Shown here one piece after another: positions 8,405 through 16,700 of a DNA stretch of 64,000 nt. Positions within the stretch are counted from its first letter, which is position 1; every line of letters starts with the position of its first letter. The notes beneath the pieces were generated by a model. The model was given only the letters and a program-made list of their open reading frames with translations, was not told where the DNA came from and did no database searches. This DNA is from an uncultured Alistipes sp. GTDB lineage: Bacteria; Bacteroidota; Bacteroidia; Bacteroidales; Rikenellaceae. The DNA is taken from assembly GCF_902388705.1 (NCBI RefSeq), contig NZ_CABMQJ010000005.1, positions 1 through 64,000 of the forward strand, in the 5' to 3' direction. The position numbers were made by a program, and so were the translations under genes.

Positions 8405-8412
8405 TATCTTTG
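8405..8412 (+). promoter_or_regulatory. Promoter -7 element of the OmpA-family gene
   Basis: TATCTTTG fits TAnnTTTG. No TTTG is present at the expected -33 position. Predicted transcription start is near 8419, giving a leader of about 20 nt. Confidence 0.5.
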
Positions 8413-8439
8413 GGCCGTCAACAAACCCATTTGTATGCT

Positions 8440-9555
8440 ATGAAAATGAAATGTATCCTATGTGCTGCTGGTGCGCTTGCGATGTGCACGGCGACCGCTT
8501 TCGCAGGATCTGCGAAAGAGAGTGAAAAAACGGAATTCAACCGGCATTGGTTCATGCAGTTGCAAGGCGGAGCCTCCTATACGTTGGGGGAGGGAAGTTT
8601 CGGCAAACTGGTGTCGCCTGCCGCGGCGTTTTCGGCCGGGTATCAGTTCTCGCCCGTGTGGGGCCTGCGCTTCGGTTTGAGCGGCTGGCAGAGCAAGGGG
8701 GCGTGGGTGTCCCCCGAAAACGTCTACCAATACAAGTACCTGCAGGGGAATGTCGAGGCAACGCTCGATTTAGCCAACCTGTTCGGACGTTTCAATCCCG
8801 TGCGTACTGTCAATCCCTACCTGTTCGCCGGTGTGGGCGTGAACGGGGCGTTCGATAACGACGAAGCCAATGCGCTGAACGACAAAGGGTATGCGTTGGG
8901 CAACATCTGGTCGGGCAGCAAGGCGTTCGTCGCCGGGCGTTTGGGCGCGGGTGTGAACTTCCGCCTCTCGGACTGTGTGCTGCTGGGTGTGGAGGTGAAT
9001 ACGAACATGCTCTCCGACAAGTATAATTCGAAAAAGGCGGGCAATCTCGACTGGCAGTTCAATGCGCTGGCCGGATTGACGTTCCGTTTCGGTAAAAACC
9101 ATAAAAAGTCGCAGCCCGCTGCCGTCGTTGCGGCTCCGGTTCAGACGACACCCCCGGCTGAAAAGCCCCGGACACCGGCCGTGCAGGAGGCTGCTCCCGT
9201 TGCGGCTGAAAAGCCTGCCGTGGCCGAAAAACCCGCACCCCTGCGTGAGGATATTTTCTTCCGGATTGGTTCCGCACAGGTGCGCGACACGGAAAAGTCG
9301 AAAATTACGGCGCTGGTTGAATACCTGAAAGCCAACCCGGACGCGAACGTCGAAGTTACCGGTTATGCCGATGCCGCGACGGGTTCGAACGCCGTCAACC
9401 TGAAAATCTCCCGCCAGCGCGCCGAAAGCGTCGCTGCAGCCCTCAAAGCTGCGGGTATCGCCGCCGGGCGTATCCGTGTCGACGGCAAGGGCGATACCGT
9501 CCAGCCTTTCCCCGGGGTCGAGAAAAACCGCGTGAGCATCTGTATCGCAAAATAG
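8440..9555 (+). CDS. OmpA-family outer-membrane protein
   Basis: This 371-residue protein has a signal peptide (MKMKCILCAAGALAMCTATAFAG). An N-terminal eight-strand-type beta-barrel follows, with alternating aromatic strands up to about residue 210. A Pro/Ala/Glu-rich hinge of about 55 residues comes next (repeated PAVAEKPA-like units). The C-terminal OmpA peptidoglycan-binding domain has EDIFFRIGSAQV, VEVTGYADAATGS and NLKISRQRAESVAAAL. Such proteins tether the outer membrane to peptidoglycan. The frame is open for 128 codons further upstream. ATG 8440 was chosen because it begins the signal peptide and lies just after a -7 element. It is monocistronic, between two terminators. Confidence 0.92.
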   Translation: MKMKCILCAAGALAMCTATAFAGSAKESEKTEFNRHWFMQLQGGASYTLGEGSFGKLVSPAAAFSAGYQFSPVWGLRFGLSGWQSKGAWVSPENVYQYKYLQGNVEATLDLANLFGRFNPVRTVNPYLFAGVGVNGAFDNDEANALNDKGYALGNIWSGSKAFVAGRLGAGVNFRLSDCVLLGVEVNTNMLSDKYNSKKAGNLDWQFNALAGLTFRFGKNHKKSQPAAVVAAPVQTTPPAEKPRTPAVQEAAPVAAEKPAVAEKPAPLREDIFFRIGSAQVRDTEKSKITALVEYLKANPDANVEVTGYADAATGSNAVNLKISRQRAESVAAALKAAGIAAGRIRVDGKGDTVQPFPGVEKNRVSICIAK

Positions 9556-9574
9556 TCCGGTGTCGGACTCGGGT

Positions 9575-9609
9575 ATGCGGCGGCAGGATTCCTGCCGCCG
9601 CATTTTATT
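9575..9609 (+). terminator. Terminator after the OmpA-family gene
   Basis: A perfect GC-rich stem (ATGCGGCGGCAGGA paired with TCCTGCCGCCGCAT) is followed by TTTATTT. It lies 20 nt after the stop. Confidence 0.85.
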
Positions 9610-9843
9610 TGCCTTCGGCGTCGGACACGACGCATGCGGTGTCCCGCGTGTTTGTTTGCGCTATCCGCTCCTCTGTTATCCGTCCTGCGGTCCCACCTTC
9701 CGCCTTTACACCTTCGGCTTCGCCCGGTCGTTGAGTTTGGCGGAACGACGAATGCCTCCTGCCGGGTTTCCGTGCGGTAAGTATAAATACCTATTTCGTT
9801 GAAATTCCCGTTGTCTGCCGCGCGGTTTTAGCGTGGAAATTGC

Positions 9844-9851
9844 TATTTTTG
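9844..9851 (+). promoter_or_regulatory. Promoter -7 element of the nspC-cysteate synthase operon
   Basis: TATTTTTG matches TAnnTTTG. No clear -33 element is seen. Predicted start is near 9858, leaving a leader of about 97 nt. Apart from this and the preceding terminator, I see nothing in the gene-free stretch 9610-9954. Confidence 0.5.
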
Positions 9852-9954
9852 CAACTGTTTTGAAAGTTTTCGCCGTGCGAAAACGGCATCCGGACTTTTC
9901 CGGAGTGTGCCGTACCGGGAAAACGACGGATGAAATCCAACTGAAAACACTTCG

Positions 9955-11085
9955 ATGATTGACTTCTTGAAACTGCCTTCTCCGTGCTACGTCCTCGACG
10001 AGGCGTTGCTGGATCGTAACTTGGCGATAATCGACCGTGTACGCCGCGAATCGGGCGCCGAAATTATCGTTGCCCTGAAGGCTTGCGCCATGTGGAGCAT
10101 TTTTCCCGAACTGGCGAAGCACTCCGACGGTGCGACGGCCAGTTCCGCCGCCGAGGCGAGGCTCGTTTTCGAGGAGTACGGCAAACCCGCCCACACATAC
10201 GCTCCGGTCTATACCGACCGCAATATCGGGGAGATACTGCGTTGCAGCGACCACATCACGTTCAACTCCGTCGCACAGTTCGAGCGCTTCGGCCCGATGG
10301 CCCTGCTGCGCGGCATTTCATGCGGCCTGCGCATCAATCCGCAATATTCGCCCGTGGAAACCGACCTCTACAACCCCTGTGTTCCCGGCTCGCGCCTCGG
10401 CATTACGGCCGATGAGCTGAAAGAACTTCCGGACGGAGTCGAGGGATTGCATTTCCATGTGTTGTGCGAGTCGCGCCCGCACCACCTGAAACTGGCGCTG
10501 GAGGCTGTCGAGAAACATTTCGGGCAGTATCTCGACCGCATCAAATGGCTCAATATGGGCGGCGGGCACCTGATGACCCATGCCGAATACGATTGCGACG
10601 AGCTGATTGCCATCCTGCGGGATTTCCGTGCACGCCATCCGCACCTGCGCTTGATTCTCGAGCCGGGCAGCGCTTTCACCTGGCGCACGGGGTGCCTGGT
10701 GTCGACGGTCGAGGATATTGTCGAAAACAGCGGCGTGCATACGGCCATGCTCGATGTGTCGTTCGCCTGCCACATGCCCGACTGCCTCGAAATGCCCTAC
10801 AAGCCCGCCATTGTCGGGGCGCACGAGCCCGCTGCAGGGGAAAAGCGCTGGCGCATGGGCGGTACGAGCTGCCTCGCGGGCGACTACTACGGCGACTGGG
10901 CTTTCGACCATGAACTGAAAGTGGGCGAGCGCATCGTTTTCGAAGATATGATTCACTATACGATGGTCAAAACCACGATGTTCAATGGCGTGGCGCATCC
11001 CGCGATCGTCATTGTGCGCCGCGACGGACGCGTGGACGTCGTCCGTGAGTTCGGCTACGAGGATTTCAGGAACCGCATGTCGTAA
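9955..11085 (+). CDS. nspC: Carboxynorspermidine decarboxylase
   Basis: This 376-residue fold-III (alanine racemase-type) PLP decarboxylase produces spermidine or norspermidine from the carboxy form. The start LPSPCYVLDEALLDRNL is characteristic of NspC. The PLP lysine is in IIVALKACAMW (about Lys42). GLHFHVLCES, WLNMGGGHLM, LILEPGSAF and the C-terminal GGTSCLAGDYYGDW, with the active-site Cys, follow in order. It complements the dehydrogenase at 6865-8055 to complete the alternative polyamine route. Cysteate synthase starts 19 nt downstream with no terminator between, so the two are almost certainly co-transcribed. Confidence 0.95.
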   Translation: MIDFLKLPSPCYVLDEALLDRNLAIIDRVRRESGAEIIVALKACAMWSIFPELAKHSDGATASSAAEARLVFEEYGKPAHTYAPVYTDRNIGEILRCSDHITFNSVAQFERFGPMALLRGISCGLRINPQYSPVETDLYNPCVPGSRLGITADELKELPDGVEGLHFHVLCESRPHHLKLALEAVEKHFGQYLDRIKWLNMGGGHLMTHAEYDCDELIAILRDFRARHPHLRLILEPGSAFTWRTGCLVSTVEDIVENSGVHTAMLDVSFACHMPDCLEMPYKPAIVGAHEPAAGEKRWRMGGTSCLAGDYYGDWAFDHELKVGERIVFEDMIHYTMVKTTMFNGVAHPAIVIVRRDGRVDVVREFGYEDFRNRMS

Positions 11086-11104
11086 ACAGTACAAACTAAG
11101 ATAA

Positions 11105-12397
11105 ATGAAAGATTTTACACCTACTCCCTACACGCTCGAGTGCGTTGCTACGGGCCGTGAATTCGAGGATGCGGGCTGGATGCTCGCCGATCCGCAGTGC
11201 AAGACCCCGTCGCTTATCCGTGCCAAATATGCCCGCAGGCAGCTCGAAGTGAAACCTGCCGAATACGGCCTTTACAAGTTCTGCGACTGGATGCCGGTGC
11301 GGCGTATCCTCAAAGGCTCCTCGGCTCCCGTGACCTACAAGAGCAAAGGGCTGGCCGCGCATCTCGGGCTGGAAAACCTCTGGATTACGTTCAACGGCTA
11401 CTATCCGGCTATCGGCGCTACGATGTCGACCTGCTCGTTCAAGGAAACCGAAGCCTTTTCGGTTTGCGGCCGTGCCGCCGAACACGAAGAGAGGGTGCTC
11501 GTCGTGGCTTCGGCCGGCAATACGGCGCGCGCGTTCGCCAAGGTCTGCTCCGACAATAATATCAAACTGCTGTTGTCGGTTCCCTACGACAATATCGAGG
11601 CGCTGTGGTTCGAACATCCGCTGAATCCCTGCGTGAAACTCATTTCCTGCGATAAAGGCGGCGACTATTTCGATGCCATCCATTTGAGCGACATCGCCCT
11701 GAAAGGCCCCGGTTTTTATGCCGAGGGCGGCGCGAAGAATATTGCCCGCCGTGACGGCATGGCCTGCACGGTGCTTTCGGCCGTTACGACCATCGGCCGT
11801 ATTCCCGATTACTATTTCCAGGCCGTGGGCAGCGGCACGGGCGCCATTGCCGCCTGGGAGGCCAACATGCGCCTGATTGAGGACGGCCGTTTCGGGTCGA
11901 ATACCATGAAAATCATGGTGTCGCAGAATGCGCCTTTCGTGCCGATGTACGACGCATGGCAGGCCGATTCGCGCAAGATGCTGCCTTACGAGGACGACAA
12001 GGCGCGCCGCGATGCGGAGATTATCGACGCCAAGGTGCTCTCCAACCGCCGGCCCCCTTACGGTATCACCGGTGGCCTGTACGATGCGCTGAAAGCTACC
12101 GGCGGCGAGTTCTTCGTTGCGACGAACGCCATGGCCCGCAAGGCCCGCAAACTCTTCAAGGAGCTGGAAGGCGTGGATATCTACTCCGCGGCGGGCGTTG
12201 CGCTGGCGTCGCTTGTCAATGCGGTTGCCGCGGGCAAGGTCGAAAAGGACGCTACCGTCATGCTCAACATCACGGGCGGCGGCGAGGAGCATTTCAAGGA
12301 GGGCAAGGAGCTCTGGTACCTCAAACCCAGCCATGTCTTCCCGCTCGAACCCGATGTCGACGACGTGGTCGCCAAGGTCGAGGCCCTGTTCAACTGA
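11105..12397 (+). CDS. Cysteate synthase (threonine synthase-like PLP enzyme)
   Basis: This 430-residue fold-II PLP enzyme is related to threonine synthase. The Schiff-base lysine is in STCSFKETEA (about Lys113), ASAGNTARAF is the substrate-binding loop, and GSGTGAIAAWEA and the late NITGGGEEHF bind the PLP phosphate. The SFKE context and overall layout fit the cysteate synthase group (phosphoserine plus sulfite to L-cysteate), described for coenzyme M synthesis in Methanosarcina. The same group is implicated in sulfonolipid synthesis in Bacteroidota such as Alistipes. No other sulfonolipid gene is in this window. Threonine synthase is the alternative. It is second gene of the nspC operon. 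Confidence 0.8.
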   Translation: MKDFTPTPYTLECVATGREFEDAGWMLADPQCKTPSLIRAKYARRQLEVKPAEYGLYKFCDWMPVRRILKGSSAPVTYKSKGLAAHLGLENLWITFNGYYPAIGATMSTCSFKETEAFSVCGRAAEHEERVLVVASAGNTARAFAKVCSDNNIKLLLSVPYDNIEALWFEHPLNPCVKLISCDKGGDYFDAIHLSDIALKGPGFYAEGGAKNIARRDGMACTVLSAVTTIGRIPDYYFQAVGSGTGAIAAWEANMRLIEDGRFGSNTMKIMVSQNAPFVPMYDAWQADSRKMLPYEDDKARRDAEIIDAKVLSNRRPPYGITGGLYDALKATGGEFFVATNAMARKARKLFKELEGVDIYSAAGVALASLVNAVAAGKVEKDATVMLNITGGGEEHFKEGKELWYLKPSHVFPLEPDVDDVVAKVEALFN

Positions 12398-12405
12398 TTT
12401 TTCAT

Positions 12406-12440
12406 ATAATCCGGCTATCAGCCGGATTATTGTTTTATTG
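12406..12440 (+). terminator. Terminator of the nspC operon
   Basis: A perfect 11-bp stem, ATAATCCGGCT / AGCCGGATTAT, with a 3-nt loop is followed by TGTTTTATT. It begins 8 nt after the cysteate synthase stop. Confidence 0.9.
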
Positions 12441-12654
12441 ACGAGTTTTGAGCGGCCCGCACACTTGCCGGGCAACCTGCTTTGTCCGCAGTGATGAAAT
12501 GTGCCGGCAGGGGGCGGTGTGGGACTATGCCGGCGCCTGCCCGAACATCCGTTTTACTTACGGTGCCTGATCATGCCGGATACCGTCCTGCTCCAATTTC
12601 CCGCACGGCTGTTTCCTGTGCCAGTGTCGGGATGAAACTCCGGAAACGCAGGGC

Positions 12655-12696
12655 GCCGGAAAAGAAAATGGCCGGAACCGCCGGAAAACTGCCGGA
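12655..12696 (+). repeat. Four GCCGGA direct repeats upstream of the TonB-receptor promoter
   Basis: GCCGGA occurs at 12655, 12671, 12680 and 12691, each followed by AA. The array ends 6 bp before the -7 element and covers the place where a -33 element should be. This suggests an operator or activator site. The rest of the gene-free stretch 12441-12787 holds no other element I can recognise. Confidence 0.55.
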
Positions 12697-12702
12697 AAAA
12701 TA

Positions 12703-12710
12703 TACCTTTG
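12703..12710 (+). promoter_or_regulatory. Promoter -7 element of the TonB-dependent receptor
   Basis: TACCTTTG matches TAnnTTTG. There is no TTTG at -33. Predicted start is near 12717, leaving a leader of about 70 nt, too short for a large riboswitch. Confidence 0.55.
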
Positions 12711-12787
12711 CAGCGGTTTGGAAACAGGGCGTGCAGCCGGGCCCTCCCCGAACCGCTGATTTTTTTATTAACCCAACAAAATTCAAG

Positions 12788-14770
12788 ATGAAAAACATCC
12801 GAACCAAGCAGACTCCCTGCTTCAGGCGTTGGAGCCGCAAAGGCTGGTCGGCCTTTGCGAGCCTGCACCGCCATGTGACCATCGGAGTCCTCGCCGTGAC
12901 GATGTCGATTCTCTTGCTCGCGACGCACAGTGCGTCTGCGCACGATGCCGATACGGCCGCCATCCTCAAGACTTTGAGGATTGACGAGGTCGGCATATCG
13001 GGCAGCCAGTCTGCCCCGACGCGCAACGTACAATCGCAAACCCCGCTTTTCGACCGGAAAGCACAGGCCGCAGCGCCCGTCCAGACCCTGGAGTCCGCCC
13101 TGCGCCTCGTACCGTCGGTCGATATCCGCGAACGCGGGGGCAAGGGCATGCAGGCCGACATCTTCATCCGGGGAGGCTCTTTCGACCAAACCATGGTACT
13201 TCTCAACGGGATTGATTTTACGGACGCCCGCACCGGGCACCAGTCCCACTCGCTGCCCGTCGACATCGACTGCATTTCGGCGGTCGATTTGCTGGACGGC
13301 GTGCCGGGCGTCGGGGCTTTCGCCGGAGCGGTGAATATCCGCACGGCGCCACTCAAACCCACTTACCTGCGTTTCGAGGGGACGGGAGGACAGCACGGCT
13401 ACGCCTATGCGAATCTTTCGGGCGCAGTGACCTCGGGACGCCTGTCCGTGTTGGCGGCGGGCTCCTACCGTCGCAGCGACGGCTACCGTCACAATACCGA
13501 TTTCACCAACTACAACGCTTTCGTGCGTGCGGCCTACGATGCGCGCCGCGCCGGATACTTCGACCTGCAGGCAGGTTATCAGGATCGGGCGTTCGGCTCC
13601 AACGGATTTTATGCCGCCTACAATCCCGATCAGTGGGAGGGCACATCCACGGCTTTGGCGTCGCTGCGGTGGCTGAAAGATACCGGACGCTTTTCGTTCG
13701 GCGCCGCAGCGAGTTACCGCAAGAACTTCGACCGCTACGACTGGACGCGCGGCACCGCCATGAACCGCCACAATACCGACAATGCCGGCGCGAAACTGTG
13801 GGTCGACTGCGGCTGGCTTGCGGGTACGACTTCGCTCGGCGGCGATTACGCTTTCAACCACATTTACAGCACCAACCTCGGCGAAGCGCTTTCGAAACCG
13901 CACGGACACTATACGCATGCCAAGGCCCGCCATACGGGCAACCTCTGGCTGCGCCACGCCAAACGGTGGCGGCGGTTCGATGCTGCGGTTTCCGCCGGGG
14001 GCAGCTTCACGCCCTACGGCACTTCGGCGCTGTGGAGCATCGCGGGCGGTTACGAACCCCTCGCCGGGCTGCACCTCGGAGCCGGGGTGTTTCAGTCCAT
14101 GCGCCTGCCGACTTTCACCGACCTCTATTACTCCTCCCCGGCACAGGTCAACAACCTCGACCTGACGCCGGAAAAGGCCGTCACCTACCGTATCGGCGCA
14201 GATTATGCGAAAGGCCGCTGGAGCGCCTCGCTGCAAACCTACTACCGTGCCGGACGCGACATCATCGACTGGGTGTGGCGCGAGGATATGGACGGTAAAT
14301 GGCATTCCGAGCAGGCCAGCCGCCTCGACACCTACGGCGTCGAGCTTTCGGGCGGTTATGTGGCTCCCGAGGGTTTCCTGCGGAGCGTGACCATGTCGTA
14401 CGGTTATATTTCCACCGACCGCAATACGGATATCGTCGCCAAAAGCGCCATGGATTTCATGCGCCATAAGGCGTCGCTGGCCGTCGGGGTGCATTTCCTG
14501 CGCAGGATGTCGCTGGTACTGACCGCTTCGGTTTACGACCGCAACGGCAGCTATACCCACTATCCGGTTCCGGGCGATGCATCCGTTTCCCGGATTCGCG
14601 ACTACGAGCCCTATTTCCTGCTCGACGGCCGGCTCCAGTGGGAAAAAGGCGTCTGCCGCCTCTACCTCGATGCGACGAACATCACCGATTCGCGTTACTG
14701 CGACCTGGGCGGCATCCGCCTGCCCGGGGCGTGGGTTACGGGCGGCGTCGTGCTGACCATCGGCCGTTAG
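12788..14770 (+). CDS. TonB-dependent outer-membrane receptor
   Basis: This 660-residue protein has a long N-terminus with an RRWSRKGWSAFASLHRHVTIG segment, seen in other Bacteroidota receptors of this type, followed by a hydrophobic signal stretch ending near residue 51. The plug domain shows LESALRLVPSVDIRERGGKG, ADIFIRGGSFDQTMVLLNG and DLLDGVPGVGAFAGAVNI. A 22-strand-type barrel follows, and the C-terminus is a short hydrophobic strand ending in Arg. No SusD-like partner or carboxypeptidase-like N-terminal domain is present, so it resembles small-ligand receptors (cobalamin, siderophore, thiamine) more than glycan importers. Ligand unknown. ATG 12788 is preferred over upstream in-frame codons because those lie before the promoter. 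Confidence 0.9.
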   Translation: MKNIRTKQTPCFRRWSRKGWSAFASLHRHVTIGVLAVTMSILLLATHSASAHDADTAAILKTLRIDEVGISGSQSAPTRNVQSQTPLFDRKAQAAAPVQTLESALRLVPSVDIRERGGKGMQADIFIRGGSFDQTMVLLNGIDFTDARTGHQSHSLPVDIDCISAVDLLDGVPGVGAFAGAVNIRTAPLKPTYLRFEGTGGQHGYAYANLSGAVTSGRLSVLAAGSYRRSDGYRHNTDFTNYNAFVRAAYDARRAGYFDLQAGYQDRAFGSNGFYAAYNPDQWEGTSTALASLRWLKDTGRFSFGAAASYRKNFDRYDWTRGTAMNRHNTDNAGAKLWVDCGWLAGTTSLGGDYAFNHIYSTNLGEALSKPHGHYTHAKARHTGNLWLRHAKRWRRFDAAVSAGGSFTPYGTSALWSIAGGYEPLAGLHLGAGVFQSMRLPTFTDLYYSSPAQVNNLDLTPEKAVTYRIGADYAKGRWSASLQTYYRAGRDIIDWVWREDMDGKWHSEQASRLDTYGVELSGGYVAPEGFLRSVTMSYGYISTDRNTDIVAKSAMDFMRHKASLAVGVHFLRRMSLVLTASVYDRNGSYTHYPVPGDASVSRIRDYEPYFLLDGRLQWEKGVCRLYLDATNITDSRYCDLGGIRLPGAWVTGGVVLTIGR

Positions 14771-14801
14771 GCGATTCCTTTTTTATCCGGTTGCAACTCC
14801 G

Positions 14802-14831
14802 GCCCGGCGTCAGATGCGCCGGGCTTTTTTG
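14802..14831 (+). terminator. Terminator after the TonB-dependent receptor
   Basis: The stem GCCCGGCG / CGCCGGGC with a 7-nt loop is followed by seven or more T residues with one interruption. Confidence 0.88.
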
Positions 14832-14959
14832 GTCGTATGGGACTTCCCGGAGTGGCTTTCACTCTTCTGATCCTGCCGAAATCTCCCGAATCCTGTTATT
14901 TCAAAATAAGAAAGGCCTTTTTTCGTTACGGATTTACACGATTTATTTCGGAAAATTGT

Positions 14960-14967
14960 TATATTTG
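14960..14967 (+). promoter_or_regulatory. Promoter -7 element of the hut operon
   Basis: TATATTTG matches TAnnTTTG and lies 31 bp before ftcD. The -33 region is AT-rich without an exact TTTG. No histidine-repressor (HutC) gene is nearby. Confidence 0.55.
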
Positions 14968-14997
14968 AAGCATAAGAAATCAAATCAGCATAACTAT

Positions 14998-16695
14998 ATG
15001 GAGAAAAGAATCGTGGAATGCGTTCCTAATTTCAGCGAGGGGCGCGACAAGGCGGTAATCCGGCAAATCACATCGGCCATCGAATCCTCTGGGGGCGTCA
15101 AATTGCTGGACGTCGATCCCGGCGAGGCGACCAACCGCACCGTCGTTACGTTCGTCGGCTCGCCCGAGGCTGTCGTCGAAGCGGCTTTCGCCGGTGTGAA
15201 GAAAGCTGCCGAAGTGATCGACATGCGCCGGCACAAGGGTGCGCATCCCCGCATGGGCGCTACCGACGTGCTGCCCCTGATTCCGATTTCCGGCATCACG
15301 CTCGAAGAGTGCGCCGCACTGGCCCGCAAACTGGCCGAACGTATTGCTGCGGAGCTTCGCATCCCGACCTACTGTTACGAAGCTGCGGCCCGTACACCCG
15401 AACGGCGCAACCTCGCGGTTTGCCGTGCGGGCGAATACGAGGCGCTGCCCGACAAACTGGCGCACGGAGATACGGCGCCCGATTTCGGTGCACGGCCGTT
15501 CGACGAGGGGGTTGCCCGCACGGGTGCCACGGTCGTCGGGGCGCGCGACTTCCTGATTGCCGTGAACTTCAACCTCAATACCACCTCCACGCGCCGCGCC
15601 AACGCCATTGCGTTCGACGTACGCGAGAAAGGACGCCCTGTCCGCGAGGGCAATCCGATTACGGGCAAGGTGGTGAAAGACGCCGACGGAAATCCTGTCA
15701 TGCAGCCCGGTACGCTCCGTGCTACGAAAGCCATCGGGTGGTTTATCGAGGAGTACGGCATTGCGCAGGTTTCGATGAACATTACCGACATTGCCACGAC
15801 GCCACTCCATGTCGCTTTCGACGAGGTGTGCCGCAAGGCCGATGCCCGCGGCGTGCGCGTGACGGGTACCGAAATCGTGGGTCTCGTACCGAAACGCGCC
15901 CTGGTGGAGGCGGGCAAGTATTTTCTCCGCAAGCAGCGCCGATCGACGGGTATCGCCGAACAGGAAATCGTCCGCATCGCCGTCAAATCGATGGGGCTGG
16001 ACGATTTGAAACCGTTCGATCCCGCAGAAAAGGTAATCGAATACCTGCTTGAAGCGGAGGATAAGCAAAAGCGCCTTATCGATATGACATGCAAGGGATT
16101 CGCCGAAGAAACGGCGAGCGAATCTCCTGCGCCGGGCGGCGGTTCGATTGCAGCCTATATGGGGGCGCTGGGGGCTGCCCTCGGCACGATGGTCGCCAAC
16201 CTCTCGTCGCACAAGGCGGGATGGGACGACCGCTGGGAGGAGTTCTCCGACTGGGCCGACAAAGGGCAGGCATTGCTTGCCGAATTGCTGCACCTCGTGG
16301 ACGAGGATACGGCGGCGTTCAACCGCATCATGGATGTCTTCGCCATGCCCAAGTCGACCGACGAGGAGAAGGCGGCCCGCAGCGCCGCTTTGCAGGAGGC
16401 TACGCGCTATGCCACGCAGGTGCCCCTGCGGACGATGAAAACCGCGTTCAGGGTCTTCGAAATCGTGCGTGCCATGGCCGCCGGAGGCAATCCCAATTCG
16501 GTTTCCGACGCAGGCGTGGGGGCATTGGCCGCCCGCAGCGCCGTGTTGGGTGCCGCCCTTAACGTCCGCATCAACGCCGCGGGACTGAAAGACCGCGCCG
16601 TAGCCGAGGCGCTGGTCGCCGAGGCCGATGCGATTGCGGCCGACGCCGAATGCGCCGAACGGGAGGTGCTGAACATCGTGGAAAGTAAAATTTAA
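14998..16695 (+). CDS. ftcD: Bifunctional glutamate formiminotransferase / formiminotetrahydrofolate cyclodeaminase
   Basis: This 565-residue fusion carries out the last two steps of histidine degradation. The formiminotransferase (about 1-325) starts RIVECVPNFSEGRD and holds the catalytic histidine region RRHKGAHPRMGATD. It moves the formimino group of N-formiminoglutamate to tetrahydrofolate. The cyclodeaminase (about 360-565) has SPAPGGGSIAAYMGALGAAL and the end DAGVGALAARSAVLGAALNV. It releases ammonia to give 5,10-methenyl-THF. The same fusion exists in animals. ATG 14998 was chosen because homology begins there and the promoter lies just before it. The hutU start follows after 5 nt. Confidence 0.96.
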   Translation: MEKRIVECVPNFSEGRDKAVIRQITSAIESSGGVKLLDVDPGEATNRTVVTFVGSPEAVVEAAFAGVKKAAEVIDMRRHKGAHPRMGATDVLPLIPISGITLEECAALARKLAERIAAELRIPTYCYEAAARTPERRNLAVCRAGEYEALPDKLAHGDTAPDFGARPFDEGVARTGATVVGARDFLIAVNFNLNTTSTRRANAIAFDVREKGRPVREGNPITGKVVKDADGNPVMQPGTLRATKAIGWFIEEYGIAQVSMNITDIATTPLHVAFDEVCRKADARGVRVTGTEIVGLVPKRALVEAGKYFLRKQRRSTGIAEQEIVRIAVKSMGLDDLKPFDPAEKVIEYLLEAEDKQKRLIDMTCKGFAEETASESPAPGGGSIAAYMGALGAALGTMVANLSSHKAGWDDRWEEFSDWADKGQALLAELLHLVDEDTAAFNRIMDVFAMPKSTDEEKAARSAALQEATRYATQVPLRTMKTAFRVFEIVRAMAAGGNPNSVSDAGVGALAARSAVLGAALNVRINAAGLKDRAVAEALVAEADAIAADAECAEREVLNIVESKI

Positions 16696-16700
16696 GCCCT

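Noticed and set aside
9955..11085. NspC-like enzyme as a decarboxylase of cysteate
   Set aside because: Its sequence carries the NspC-specific start and C-terminal motifs, and the matching dehydrogenase is close by, so polyamine synthesis is the simpler reading.
12441..12787. Cobalamin or other riboswitch ahead of the TonB-dependent receptor
   Set aside because: No B12-box or other conserved aptamer core was found, and the predicted start site leaves only about 70 nt of leader.
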